The notes under the pieces are model-generated. The model saw only the letters and a list, made by a program, of their open reading frames with translations, did no database searches and was not told the origin of the DNA. 64,000 nucleotides of DNA from a virus: positions 18,032 through 82,031 of IMG/VR virus record IMGVR_UViG_3300020455_000892, one strand, 5' to 3'. Of the stretch, positions 34,245-41,639 are shown one piece after another (positions within the stretch are counted from its first letter, which is position 1; every line of letters starts with the position of its first letter). A program made the position numbers and the translations under genes.

Positions 34245-34507
34245 AAAAAAAAAACGAAACGGTCATTACCCCTCTCCAGCTCGCATCGTTATAGTATAAC
34301 CTATTGCTAGGCAGAGGCGGTTTTGCTATACCCCTTTACATACTGCTTAAAACGCAGAAACACTCTAAGCCATAACGACGACTTTTGAGTTATCCGTGGG
34401 TTACAATGGCACAGTAGAGCCCACTCTTTTGGTTCGTTTCCCTCAGGCAAGTTCCGACGGCCCGCATTGCTACGAACAATCTCAATGCTTTTAACAAAGA
34501 GGGTATG
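34245..34507 (-). ncRNA. Candidate structured RNA in a non-coding gap
   Basis: The gap 34114-34507 has no credible coding frame. From 34255 to 34507 its G+C rises to about 47% (hand count over 34261-34500) against roughly 35% around it. Read on the minus strand, it holds GCATTG/CAATGC (6 bp), a possible loop pairing GTTCGT/ACGAAC that would make a pseudoknot, CTCTTT/AAAGAG enclosing these, GTGGG/CCCAC, ATAAC/GTTAT, CTGC/GCAG, and CCTA-GCAA-TAGG with a GNRA tetraloop. The segment ends in ten T on the minus strand (34245-34254). It lies immediately downstream of the GIY-YIG gene, so it would be the 3' part of that transcript. No known RNA family was recognised. Function is unknown. Confidence 0.45.
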
Positions 34508-34936
34508 TTACGACTGTTGTCTGTTAAGTGATTCTATAAGTGCCTTGGAACTGCCAACTCTTACGTTTATAATGCCGTTATAGTATTCATCAGTTTTAAG
34601 AACTTCACGGTCAAACTGTTCTTTGGCTTCTAAATAGCTTAGTTCGCCTCTGCTGGTGCAGTAGTACAGTATTTCTCTTGTAAAGTTTTCAGGGCCTAAT
34701 TGTTCAACATCTTCATTTAAATGGTCACTGCTTCCCCAATAAGTTCGCCAGTCACTTTCTTTAGTTGAACGTCTTTTGTTTTTCTTGCCTTTGAGAGGTT
34801 TTTTAGTTACTTTAAATTTTGCCAGTTTTTTGCCAATGTACTTTTTGCCGTTTGTGAGGTTGGTAATAAGATATACAAATCCTATGTATTCCTCACTGAT
34901 CTCTTCTACTATTTTGCCTTGATAAGTCCATTGCAT
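34508..34936 (-). CDS. GIY-YIG endonuclease-like protein
   Basis: A 142-residue GIY-YIG domain protein. The motif pair is GFVYLIT (residues 19-25) and KYIGKK (32-37), followed by a basic stretch (KPLKGKKNKRRS), the conserved Arg in SDWRTYWGSS (Arg64) and the catalytic Glu in YLEAKEQFD (Glu103). The Gly-Phe-Val-Tyr form replaces canonical GIY. Members cut DNA as homing, restriction or repair-type nucleases; no separate DNA-binding domain is seen, and the family is common in T4-like phages. A TTGACA-18-TATAAT promoter lies just upstream. The adjacent downstream non-coding block is a candidate structured RNA. Homing activity is possible but not shown. Confidence 0.8.
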   Translation of the reverse strand: MQWTYQGKIVEEISEEYIGFVYLITNLTNGKKYIGKKLAKFKVTKKPLKGKKNKRRSTKESDWRTYWGSSDHLNEDVEQLGPENFTREILYYCTSRGELSYLEAKEQFDREVLKTDEYYNGIINVRVGSSKALIESLNRQQS

Positions 34937-34953
34937 TGTTATTCATTACAACA

Positions 34954-34983
34954 ATTATATATATCTTCTTTGCCGTTTGTCAA
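34954..34983 (-). promoter_or_regulatory. Sigma70-like promoter of the GIY-YIG gene
   Basis: TTGACA (34978-34983) and TATAAT (34954-34959) on the minus strand, both perfect, with an 18-base spacer, in the 52-base gap after the phosphomannomutase-like gene. Confidence 0.7.
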
Positions 34984-34988
34984 CCGGT

Positions 34989-35681
34989 TTAGTGCATGTT
35001 TTTTAAGATTTCCCAAGTTTGTTTATATCCTTGATCAATCTGATGAAAATGTGTACTTGCTTGTGCGGCTGTAAAATCATTACCGCCTGGGTTGCAATGG
35101 TCACCAAAATAAATTGTTGTACCTTCTTGTTCTCTTATAGCTTGACTCTTGTCACAGCTTTTCTTAAAAATATCTATGCTGGTCTGACCAGCTACTTGTG
35201 CAATGCTATCATCGAATTCTTGATTGTAATACATTGCTACTGTATCTCTACCTTTGTTAGTCTTTTCCCAATTGGCGTATCTAGCACGTTGATCCCAGTT
35301 AGCATTACGTCCAACTATGCTAAAGTTTGCAGTACCTGTACGGTGTTCGATATGATTACCAGTCATTTCAGGATAATCAAAAGTGTGTAAGATAGTTTGT
35401 AAAAAAGTTTGTTGAGCTTCTGATAATGTCCAATCGCTTTTGTATACTTCTTTATTACCAACAAACACATGGTTACCACTGCAATGATATACTCGTGCAA
35501 AACTATTGGTCAAGTCTTCTCCAATTTGTTCAATTGTTTTAGGTCTATCACTTCCTGTTACAATCATACATGTATTGTTTGCAACAAAATCAAACATAAA
35601 CTCTTCGAAATCTGGCTCTATTGCACGTCTTGGGTCAGTAAGTGTGCCATCAACATCAAACATAAAAATTTTATTCGTCAT
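34989..35681 (-). CDS. Phosphomannomutase-like HAD enzyme, eukaryotic type
   Basis: A 230-residue HAD-superfamily protein. Motif I is FMFDVDGTLTDPRRAI (Asp9 nucleophile, Asp11) and motif II is VTGSD (41-45). The cap segment ANFSIVGRNANWDQRARY (118-135), GQTSIDIFKKSCDK (165-178) and the motif IV-type IYFGDHCNPGGND (190-202) match eukaryotic PMM (PMM1/PMM2). In those enzymes the segments read roughly NFSxVGRxAxxxER, GGQISFDVFPxGWDK and FFGDKTxPGGND. PMM interconverts mannose-6-P and mannose-1-P for GDP-mannose synthesis. It is the last gene of the gp47-gp46 operon, overlapping its neighbour by 11 bases. It may supply sugar for glycosylation or remodelling, or act as a more general HAD phosphatase. 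Confidence 0.8.
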   Translation of the reverse strand: MTNKIFMFDVDGTLTDPRRAIEPDFEEFMFDFVANNTCMIVTGSDRPKTIEQIGEDLTNSFARVYHCSGNHVFVGNKEVYKSDWTLSEAQQTFLQTILHTFDYPEMTGNHIEHRTGTANFSIVGRNANWDQRARYANWEKTNKGRDTVAMYYNQEFDDSIAQVAGQTSIDIFKKSCDKSQAIREQEGTTIYFGDHCNPGGNDFTAAQASTHFHQIDQGYKQTWEILKNMH

Positions 35682-36018
35682 CTATTTCTTTCATTTGTTC
35701 AGGATACCATTTGTGTAGTAAATCGATTGGCAACTTTTTTTGTTTTGTTGGTGCAAAATGTGGCATGTCTTTTATAGTAAACGTTGGCGACAGTCCTGTG
35801 ATAGTACTACCGCCGCCTAGCATAGTGCTTGTGCATGTAGCATGTTGTGACAAATCAACTGTATATGCCATTGAGCCTTCTGCAAGTGTTCCAATAGTTG
35901 CGTCTTCAGGTACAAATGGTGCTTCATTTGCCATCCATGTTTCAAAGTCGTCATCACCTTTGTTACCTTTATTATTAAAGCTATCTATGTGTATTGTGTA
36001 TTCGTCATCATCATTCAT
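35671..36018 (-). CDS. Hypothetical protein in the gp46/47 operon
   Basis: A 115-residue acidic protein (MNDDDEYTIHIDSFNNKG...). A frame upstream is open to a TTG at 36051, but the ATG at 36016-36018 is preferred because it is ATG and reduces overlap with the upstream gene to 8 bases. A Gly-rich loop (TSTMLGGGSTITGLSPTFTI) lies in the middle and the C-terminus is DLLHKWYPEQMKEIDDE. I do not recognise the family. It is translated between the 105-residue gene and the phosphomannomutase-like gene with overlaps at both ends. Confidence 0.65.
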   Translation of the reverse strand: MNDDDEYTIHIDSFNNKGNKGDDDFETWMANEAPFVPEDATIGTLAEGSMAYTVDLSQHATCTSTMLGGGSTITGLSPTFTIKDMPHFAPTKQKKLPIDLLHKWYPEQMKEIDDE

Positions 36019-36328
36019 TGCTTTGTCCAAATAGTTTATAGTATACGTCAATAGGTAATATCTTGCTTGTTAGTAATTCTTGTGGATAATATCCGAATAG
36101 TTTTTCACCTGTAGTTTTGTACATCTTCTTCTGAAAAGGAGTTTGCTTCCTATTTCCTGTTGCTTCAGTTTCTCCACACCAATCACATTCTGTACCTTTT
36201 GGAAATCCCATAACATCTTGTTGGGATTCACAATAGTGTTCCCAAAATGTATCCTGCTTCCATGCACTTTGATCATGTCTTGGATCCATCATTTGTTTAA
36301 TATGTTCTTTAGAGTAATTACTTGGCAT
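36011..36328 (-). CDS. Hypothetical protein with a CxxC pair
   Basis: A 105-residue protein (MPSNYSKEHIKQMMDPRHDQ...). ECDWCGETE around residues 48-56 gives a CxxC pair, which with His31 and Cys33 could form a small metal site. The rest is helical and polar. The start overlaps the end of gp46 by 11 bases. The family is not recognised; placement suggests expression with the gp46/gp47 recombination nuclease. Confidence 0.68.
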   Translation of the reverse strand: MPSNYSKEHIKQMMDPRHDQSAWKQDTFWEHYCESQQDVMGFPKGTECDWCGETEATGNRKQTPFQKKMYKTTGEKLFGYYPQELLTSKILPIDVYYKLFGQSNE

Positions 36329-38087
36329 CTACAAACTCCGTATCAGTACTGAATGTAGTAAAGCCACCTTCTTTGATAACTTGTAGTATTGTGTTTACAC
36401 GACCTACAAGTTCGTCTCTGTGTGAGATTAAGAAGATGTTTTTACTACGTTCACGTTCTATCTTTTTAAGTACACCCAATGCACCATCAACACCATTAGT
36501 GTCCATACCACTATCAATAAGCTCGTCAATAGCTAAAAAGTTTATTGGTGTGTTCATACTTTCAAAAACATCTCTGAAACTCCAACTAAGTCCTAGTATA
36601 AGTCTATTACGTTCTCCTCTGCTAAGATTGTCAAAGTCTAAATCTCTGCCTAACTCTGTTATTTCAACTGTTAGGTCTGGCTGGAACGCAACCTCATGTG
36701 GCAAGCCTAGCTTTGTCAAATAGTAAGCTAATCTACTGTTCAAGTATTGCAAGTTCTGTTCAATAATGCGTTTTCTAATAAAACTATCTTTGTTTGTTAA
36801 CAGTTTATACAAAAAGTCCTGATGATCTTTTACTGTATTCAATTGATTCATAGTATCCCAGGTTATCTCTTGTACGCCAGTTTCTCTTAAACTTTCTATC
36901 TGTTCCTGATAAGTGTCAACTTCGCTAGACTTTGTAGTAGCTTGACTACGCAAGTTTTCTAGTTCCATATTGTGTTTGTGTGCTTCTGTTTCTGTATTGT
37001 AGTGTGTAGCAGGAATCTGTCCAAGTTCTCCAAGTTGTGTAATAGCATCAAACCACTCTTTTTCTTGTTCATGATTTGTTTTAACTTGCTGTTGAGCATC
37101 ACTAAGTTGTTCTTGTTTGCTACCTAAAATACTTTCTTGTTTTTCGTCGTGTAAATCTTGTCCGCAAGAGTGGCACTTGTGGTCTTTCAATAAATTGATT
37201 TCTTTGTTAAGTTTATCAATCAGCTTTTGCTGTTTAGTATTATCAGTTTGAATATTAGATAACCAACGTTCTGCTTCGTCTTTCAGCTTTTTCTTTTCTA
37301 GGTAATCACTTAACAGTGTATGATTGCTAAGTTCAGTTTGGATATCTATTTTTTCCAGTGTGTTTATTTGTTTCTGGATACCTTGGACAGTAGTTTCTTG
37401 TTGATCCCGCCAAATTTTCTGCCTGCGTTCCAAATCACTGATACTTTTCTCAATCCTGGAATTTGCTTCTTCAACTGCATTAATTCGATACTCTTCTTCT
37501 TTAATTGCATCTCTCGTTAACCTTTGTTGTTCTTTGAGAACCTCTGCTTTTTCACTAAGCATTGTTATGCCTAGTAACTGCTCAATAATTGCTCGCTGAT
37601 CGTTTGCCCGCATACTGAGAAAAGGTTCTGTGTATGTGTTGAGTGCAACAATGTGTTTAAACATGTCATGGCTCATACCAAACAGTTTTTCTATTTGTGT
37701 CTGAGTTTGACGATTTTCACCTTGTGCTTCGTCTTCTTCAACATTCTCTTCGTTGACATAGTATTTAAGCACATTAGGCTTTCTACCCCGCTCAATGCGG
37801 TATTGAGTACCATCTATTACAAAATCCAGTGTAACCATCATGCTTTTGCCGTTGGTTTTGTTTACTAGATTGTCTTTTCTAATATTAGTAAGTGCATTTC
37901 CAAATATTGCATAACTGAGTGCATTTATAATAGTAGTCTTGCCAGTACCATTTCTACTACCATCTCCACCCAAGTCTACATTGTTTCCAAGTACAAGTGT
38001 TAGTCCATTATTAGTAAAACGTACAGCTTGTGTAACGTTGCCAACACTCATAAAGTTTTTTACAGTTAAATCTTTGATTACTATCAT
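36318..38087 (-). CDS. gp46: Recombination endonuclease subunit gp46 (Rad50/SbcC-like)
   Basis: A 589-residue ABC-type ATPase of the SMC/Rad50 class. Walker A is GSRNGTGKTTIINALSYAIF (Lys50). Long coiled-coil arms flank a zinc hook with Cys305 and Cys308 (KCHSCGQDL). The signature is LSRGERNRLILGLSWSF near residue 490, and Walker B plus D-loop are NFLAIDELIDSGMD. With gp47 it forms a nuclease complex that processes DNA ends for recombination-dependent replication and host DNA breakdown. Length is close to T4 gp46 (560). It overlaps gp47 by four bases (ATGA) and shares the gp47 promoter. Confidence 0.95.
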   Translation of the reverse strand: MIVIKDLTVKNFMSVGNVTQAVRFTNNGLTLVLGNNVDLGGDGSRNGTGKTTIINALSYAIFGNALTNIRKDNLVNKTNGKSMMVTLDFVIDGTQYRIERGRKPNVLKYYVNEENVEEDEAQGENRQTQTQIEKLFGMSHDMFKHIVALNTYTEPFLSMRANDQRAIIEQLLGITMLSEKAEVLKEQQRLTRDAIKEEEYRINAVEEANSRIEKSISDLERRQKIWRDQQETTVQGIQKQINTLEKIDIQTELSNHTLLSDYLEKKKLKDEAERWLSNIQTDNTKQQKLIDKLNKEINLLKDHKCHSCGQDLHDEKQESILGSKQEQLSDAQQQVKTNHEQEKEWFDAITQLGELGQIPATHYNTETEAHKHNMELENLRSQATTKSSEVDTYQEQIESLRETGVQEITWDTMNQLNTVKDHQDFLYKLLTNKDSFIRKRIIEQNLQYLNSRLAYYLTKLGLPHEVAFQPDLTVEITELGRDLDFDNLSRGERNRLILGLSWSFRDVFESMNTPINFLAIDELIDSGMDTNGVDGALGVLKKIERERSKNIFLISHRDELVGRVNTILQVIKEGGFTTFSTDTEFVDAK

Positions 38088-39100
38088 AGGTTGTTATATA
38101 TGTCCACTAGCAGTTTCTTATCTATTAGATCGCTGTCCACAGCATTTAAACTATTATACACTATTTGGTCTACATTTTCAACTTCAATATCTTCTACTAC
38201 TCGCCAATCTTGTGCATGTTCTTCTTTCTTAGTAGGCATAAGTGTTATCTCTCTTACGCCATACTGTTGACTAAATGTTTCTTTAATAAATGTTGCTTCT
38301 TCATAACTTATTGCAATATCCAGTGTAGCTCTACAATAAGTTTTGTTGTTGAGTATTACATCTGGTTCATCAATCAGTCTGCTCAAACTTACTGTTCTAT
38401 AACGTGGACCTGCAAAGTCTATGTACTCAGGTTTACCTCCCCACTCTAATACCATCATACCACGCTCGTCGTCCCAAGCATCAGCATAGTTGTGTGGAAA
38501 AGGTGATCCCAAGTAATGTACATTGCCTTTGTTTTGCCGTTTGTGAAAATGTCCAGTAAACACATACTCTGGACCTTGCAAGTGTTCTGCATTCAGTTGT
38601 CCGTGGTCTGGCATTTCTACCATAGCATTCATTTTAAAGTAAGGAAGTTCGAAGTGTCCAAACATATATCTACATTTTGTTTTGCTTATGTGTGTCCACT
38701 CATCTCCAACTAACCACGGAACAAGTGCAACATCATCTTGTACAAGTGTTTGCTCGTTTATAAGATGAACATTCTCAAACAGTTCTGCATAAGGTAAACT
38801 GTTATAGTCACGTTTTTCTCTGTAATATAAATCATGATTGCCAGTAATCATGTATACTTGCTTAAATGCACGACTGAGCTTTGCTACGTTTTCCACACTA
38901 TAGTTAAGTGTACTCACGTTTACACTAGCACGATGATGGTGCCAATCTCCTAAGAATATACAAGTTTCACAGTTTTGCTCTTTGGCTTGTTCAACAAACC
39001 AATCAACAAATTCTACACAATCGCGATTGTGTTGTTTGCTATTATTCTTGTTTCCGAAATGTATGTCCGTGAAACAAGCCGCACGGTTAAAGAATGTCAT
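38084..39100 (-). CDS. gp47: Recombination endonuclease subunit gp47 (Mre11/SbcD-like)
   Basis: A 338-residue calcineurin-like metallophosphoesterase. Motifs are CFTDIHFGN (Asp12, His14), FLGDWHHH (Asp52, His54), ITGNHDLYY (Asn88, His89) and YVFTGHFHKRQ (His-x-His). With gp46 it makes the phage Mre11/Rad50 nuclease. Length equals that of T4 gp47 (339). A strong early-type promoter (TTGACA-17-TATACT) lies 34-62 bases upstream, which would drive gp47, gp46, two small genes and the phosphomannomutase-like gene. Confidence 0.95.
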   Translation of the reverse strand: MTFFNRAACFTDIHFGNKNNSKQHNRDCVEFVDWFVEQAKEQNCETCIFLGDWHHHRASVNVSTLNYSVENVAKLSRAFKQVYMITGNHDLYYREKRDYNSLPYAELFENVHLINEQTLVQDDVALVPWLVGDEWTHISKTKCRYMFGHFELPYFKMNAMVEMPDHGQLNAEHLQGPEYVFTGHFHKRQNKGNVHYLGSPFPHNYADAWDDERGMMVLEWGGKPEYIDFAGPRYRTVSLSRLIDEPDVILNNKTYCRATLDIAISYEEATFIKETFSQQYGVREITLMPTKKEEHAQDWRVVEDIEVENVDQIVYNSLNAVDSDLIDKKLLVDIYNNL

Positions 39101-39133
39101 GGATTTCCGTTCACTCAGTTTAAACTTTCACTT

Positions 39134-39162
39134 AGTATAGCTTCATAACTATACATTGTCAA
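39134..39162 (-). promoter_or_regulatory. Sigma70-like promoter of the gp47-gp46 operon
   Basis: TTGACA (39157-39162) and TATACT (39134-39139) on the minus strand with a 17-base spacer, in the 65-base gap between gp55 and gp47. The predicted leader is about 27 bases. Confidence 0.75.
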
Positions 39163-39165
39163 TAC

Positions 39166-40044
39166 CTAAACGTTGTATCCGTGTTCTTTACGTTCTTTGT
39201 CAGCTTTTTCGTCCCATTTGGCTCTTTCTGCCATCTCATGTTCAATTTGGCGTGTCCAACTAGGCATTTGACCTGCTTCTTGCAATAGGTCATCTCTTAT
39301 GTTTTGATTACGTTTCTCTAGGTTAAGCACCCTAGTAAAACTGTTAGTAACTGCCGCTGTATAGTATGCAAATGGATTTTCACTTTTCAGTTCGTTAAAC
39401 TGCAATCCAATCTGCGATAGTTGCAATAATGCATGACTACGCATCTCATCTACATATGTATATCCACGCCAGTTGCTACGCATACTGTAACGTTCGCAAA
39501 GTTTAATATACATCTTTGCTAAATTATTTGTAATTTTACCATGTTGTGTATTAAATTTACCGTTATCTAATCCACCTTCCCAATGACTACGCAAACATTC
39601 TTTTATGTCATCATTGATATAAGCATAATGTTTAAAAGGTGGAAAGTTGCATTTACTATGATGATCAGCAGTTGTTTTAGGTTTATTTTTTCTACCAGGT
39701 TCCAATGGTATATGATCATAAGTCATCAATCTAAAAACTAATGATTTCTCTTCAATTGTGTTTGGATCGATTTTAAAATTAATCTGTTTTGGTTTTTGAC
39801 TTTGTTTTCTACTACTGTTGTCATACCATTCTAAATATGCTGTTTCATATGCTTGAGTACTTAATTGCCTAGCTCTATTTTCTTTAGCAGTTTGTATTAC
39901 TTCTGGAAGTTTAATATCATCTATTGATTCTACTATTGTATCAAACCTACTATATTCATCGTCTAAGACATAACAATAGCTTAATTTGCTTTTGTGTATT
40001 TCTTTAAGCATATCTTTGTTGTTTAAATAATTTTGTTTCCTCAT
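39166..40044 (-). CDS. gp55: Late transcription sigma factor gp55
   Basis: A 292-residue protein related to T4 gp55. The N-terminus MRKQNYLNNKDMLKEIHK resembles the T4 YNYVNNKELL segment. The sigma-2-like core is at about 195-250: GYTYVDEMRSHALLQLSQIG, then SENPFAYYTAAVTNSFTRVL and NLEKRNQNIRDDLL. T4 gp55 (185 residues) directs RNA polymerase to TATAAATA late promoters with the sliding clamp, and exact matches of that box occur in this window. The extra length lies mainly between residues 30 and 190, including KNKPKTTADHHSKCNFPPF, which has no T4 counterpart. A perfect TTGACA-17-TATAAT promoter precedes it. Confidence 0.85.
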   Translation of the reverse strand: MRKQNYLNNKDMLKEIHKSKLSYCYVLDDEYSRFDTIVESIDDIKLPEVIQTAKENRARQLSTQAYETAYLEWYDNSSRKQSQKPKQINFKIDPNTIEEKSLVFRLMTYDHIPLEPGRKNKPKTTADHHSKCNFPPFKHYAYINDDIKECLRSHWEGGLDNGKFNTQHGKITNNLAKMYIKLCERYSMRSNWRGYTYVDEMRSHALLQLSQIGLQFNELKSENPFAYYTAAVTNSFTRVLNLEKRNQNIRDDLLQEAGQMPSWTRQIEHEMAERAKWDEKADKERKEHGYNV

Positions 40045-40066
40045 CGTAATTCCTTATTCTGATTTC

Positions 40067-40095
40067 ATTATACACAATTTAATTCGAGTTGTCAA
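40067..40095 (-). promoter_or_regulatory. Consensus sigma70 promoter of gp55
   Basis: On the minus strand TTGACA (40090-40095) and TATAAT (40067-40072) are perfect with a 17-base spacer. It is the best promoter match in the window and drives the late sigma factor gene with a short leader containing AAGGA. Confidence 0.85.
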
Positions 40096-40116
40096 TAACT
40101 ACACATATAATTATTC

Positions 40117-40124
40117 TATAAATA
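40117..40124 (+). promoter_or_regulatory. Late promoter box of the baseplate region
   Basis: A perfect TATAAATA on the plus strand, 26 bases before the nucleotidyltransferase ATG, with AGGAGACACC as ribosome site. It is divergent from the gp55 promoter and opens the 24-kb baseplate region. Confidence 0.82.
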
Positions 40125-40142
40125 CAACTATAGGAGACACCA

Positions 40143-40736
40143 ATGAGAATATCGCATTTGAAAGAAGATATTGCAAAAGATGTTGCTGTATTTTACGGTG
40201 GCAGATTCCAGCCTATGCACAAAGGTCATAACAAAGTGTATATGGGTTTGGTAGAGCAATTTGGTTCCTCTAACGTATTTATCGCTACTACAGTTAGCAA
40301 GACAGCAACACCGGAACGTGATCCATTTTCGTTTGAGGAAAAGAGAAAAATAATGAATGAGATGTTTAACATTCCTACTAGCAATGTTATTCAAACACAA
40401 CCTTACAGACCAGATGTAAGTTTAACCGGAAAAGACCCTAACAACACTGCGGTAATATTAGTTTTTAGTGCTAAAGATGCTGGCAGACTCAAGCGTGGAG
40501 GTTTCCTCAGAGATTATGTACCAGGTGCTGAAATGGTGCCTAGTGACCAAGGTGCATACATATTAGAAGTACCAATCCAAGAAGGTGGCATGAGTGCTAC
40601 AGACTTTCGAAATGGTATGAAAAATGACAGTCTAAATGACAATCAAAAAGTTATGCTGTTTAGAGAATTTTTTGGTTCTATTGAGCCAAAAACATACGAA
40701 TTTGTAAGGGATAAACTAAATGCCGGTACTAGCTGA
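40143..40736 (+). CDS. Nucleotidyltransferase (cytidylyl/adenylyltransferase-like)
   Basis: A 197-residue nucleotidylyltransferase of the HxGH class. FYGGRFQPMHKGH (residues 17-29) holds the nucleotide-binding His26/His29, and GGMSATDFRNGMK near residue 150 corresponds to the ISSTxxR motif. Such enzymes transfer AMP or CMP to NMN, pantetheine phosphate or sugar/choline phosphates; the specificity is not readable. T4-like marine phages often have a gene like this beside their structural genes. The ATG has AGGAGACACC before it and a late TATAAATA box upstream. It overlaps the next gene by 17 bases, so it is expressed with the baseplate genes, which is odd for a metabolic enzyme. Confidence 0.82.
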   Translation: MRISHLKEDIAKDVAVFYGGRFQPMHKGHNKVYMGLVEQFGSSNVFIATTVSKTATPERDPFSFEEKRKIMNEMFNIPTSNVIQTQPYRPDVSLTGKDPNNTAVILVFSAKDAGRLKRGGFLRDYVPGAEMVPSDQGAYILEVPIQEGGMSATDFRNGMKNDSLNDNQKVMLFREFFGSIEPKTYEFVRDKLNAGTS

Positions 40737-41337
40737 AAATAGAGCAAGACTAATGTTAAAACCTGGTGCAAGAAGCATTTACTTCAATGGTAATAGTATA
40801 TTGTCTCCTCTAGTACCACATCATGGTATTATGTTTCCAATACAACCTGACATCACATATTCACAAAGTGTATCATATACTCCATATGACCTTACACATA
40901 CCAACTATACATTCCAAGCATATAGAAATACACCTAGTCCTGATATACAGTTGACTTGTCAATTTGCTAGTGTTACAGATGAAGAAGCTAGATATACATA
41001 TGCAGTGATACATTTTTTAAGAAGTGTTTCCAAAATGTGGTTTGGAGCAAATGAAGGCGCAAGCGGTGTTGCACCTGGTACACCTCCTCCTGTTTTATTG
41101 TTTAGTGCATTTGGTCAACAACAATTTTCAAATATTCCGGTAGTAGTTACACAGTTTAGTACGACTTATGATAGTAATGTAGACTTAAAATTAATCGATG
41201 GTAATTTACAAATTCCAGCAATGATGAATATGTTTATTGGAATTGCAGTTCAACAAAATCCAGATAGACAAAAGAACGTGTATAGTACTACTGATTTCAT
41301 ATCAGGTAGATTATATGGCGAGCAAGGATTTATTTAA
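40720..41337 (+). CDS. Baseplate protein, gp48-like
   Basis: A 205-residue beta-rich protein. The block YTFQAYRNTPSPDIQLTCQF followed by DEEARYTYAVIHFLRSVSKM and a PPPVLLFSAFGQ segment resembles the tail-tube/baseplate-cap proteins (gp48/gp54 class) of T4-like marine phages. In T4, gp48 caps the baseplate hub and starts tail-tube polymerisation. T4 gp48 is longer (364). The position directly before gp53 supports a baseplate role. It overlaps the nucleotidyltransferase by 17 bases and gp53 by one base. The identity as gp48 is tentative. Confidence 0.65.
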   Translation: MPVLAENRARLMLKPGARSIYFNGNSILSPLVPHHGIMFPIQPDITYSQSVSYTPYDLTHTNYTFQAYRNTPSPDIQLTCQFASVTDEEARYTYAVIHFLRSVSKMWFGANEGASGVAPGTPPPVLLFSAFGQQQFSNIPVVVTQFSTTYDSNVDLKLIDGNLQIPAMMNMFIGIAVQQNPDRQKNVYSTTDFISGRLYGEQGFI

Positions 41338-41639
41338 TGGCTACAAGATATAATGAAAGAAGTAATTACGCAGGTACAAGTCAAAACAAAAAGTATCTAG
41401 AATTATACGACCCACCGCTAACTACTGAAACACTTTCTGAACAGACAGTAACATTTGTAATAGAAGCAAAATACAATAGACGTCCTGATTTACTTGCATT
41501 TGATATGTATGGAAGTCCAAAAATCTGGTGGGTGTTTGCACACTACAACAGAGATCAATTAAAAGACCCTGTGATGGATTTTACGTCAGGTCTTAAAATA
41601 AAAGCACCAAAGACGTTTAGAGTATTAGGGGCTACCTAA
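41337..41639 (+). CDS. gp53: Baseplate wedge protein gp53
   Basis: A 100-residue protein with the gp53 core: NRRPDLLAFDMYGSPKIWWV, then FAHYNRDQLKDPVMDFTSGL and KIKAPK. This is a LysM-like fold in which the Trp-Trp and DPxxDFxxG segments are typical. gp53 joins the baseplate wedges to the hub. It is shorter than T4 gp53 (196), lacking its C-terminal part. One-base overlaps with both neighbours indicate coupled translation. Confidence 0.88.
   Translation: MATRYNERSNYAGTSQNKKYLELYDPPLTTETLSEQTVTFVIEAKYNRRPDLLAFDMYGSPKIWWVFAHYNRDQLKDPVMDFTSGLKIKAPKTFRVLGAT

Noticed and set aside
34215-34254. Hairpin GCACTT...AAGTGC with an A10 run as a terminator
   Set aside because: On the plus strand the stem is followed by A rather than T, and on the minus strand the T run precedes the stem; it does not have terminator geometry on either strand.
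34055-34294. A 79-residue plus-strand frame overlapping the gp26 extension
   Set aside because: It overlaps the better-supported -1 extension, has a hydrophobic random composition and no ribosome site.
34245-34507. Group I intron
   Set aside because: GNRA loop, possible pseudoknot and a nearby GIY-YIG gene suggested it, but I could not find the conserved P/Q/R/S core segments or an interrupted gene.
34255-34507. tRNA or tmRNA in the structured gap
   Set aside because: GGTTCG and GTTCCGAC look like T-loops, but neither has a matching 5-bp stem or a coherent cloverleaf.
36019-36051. TTG start giving a 126-residue version of the small acidic protein
   Set aside because: TTG start with no ribosome site and a 41-base overlap; ATG at 36018 is simpler.
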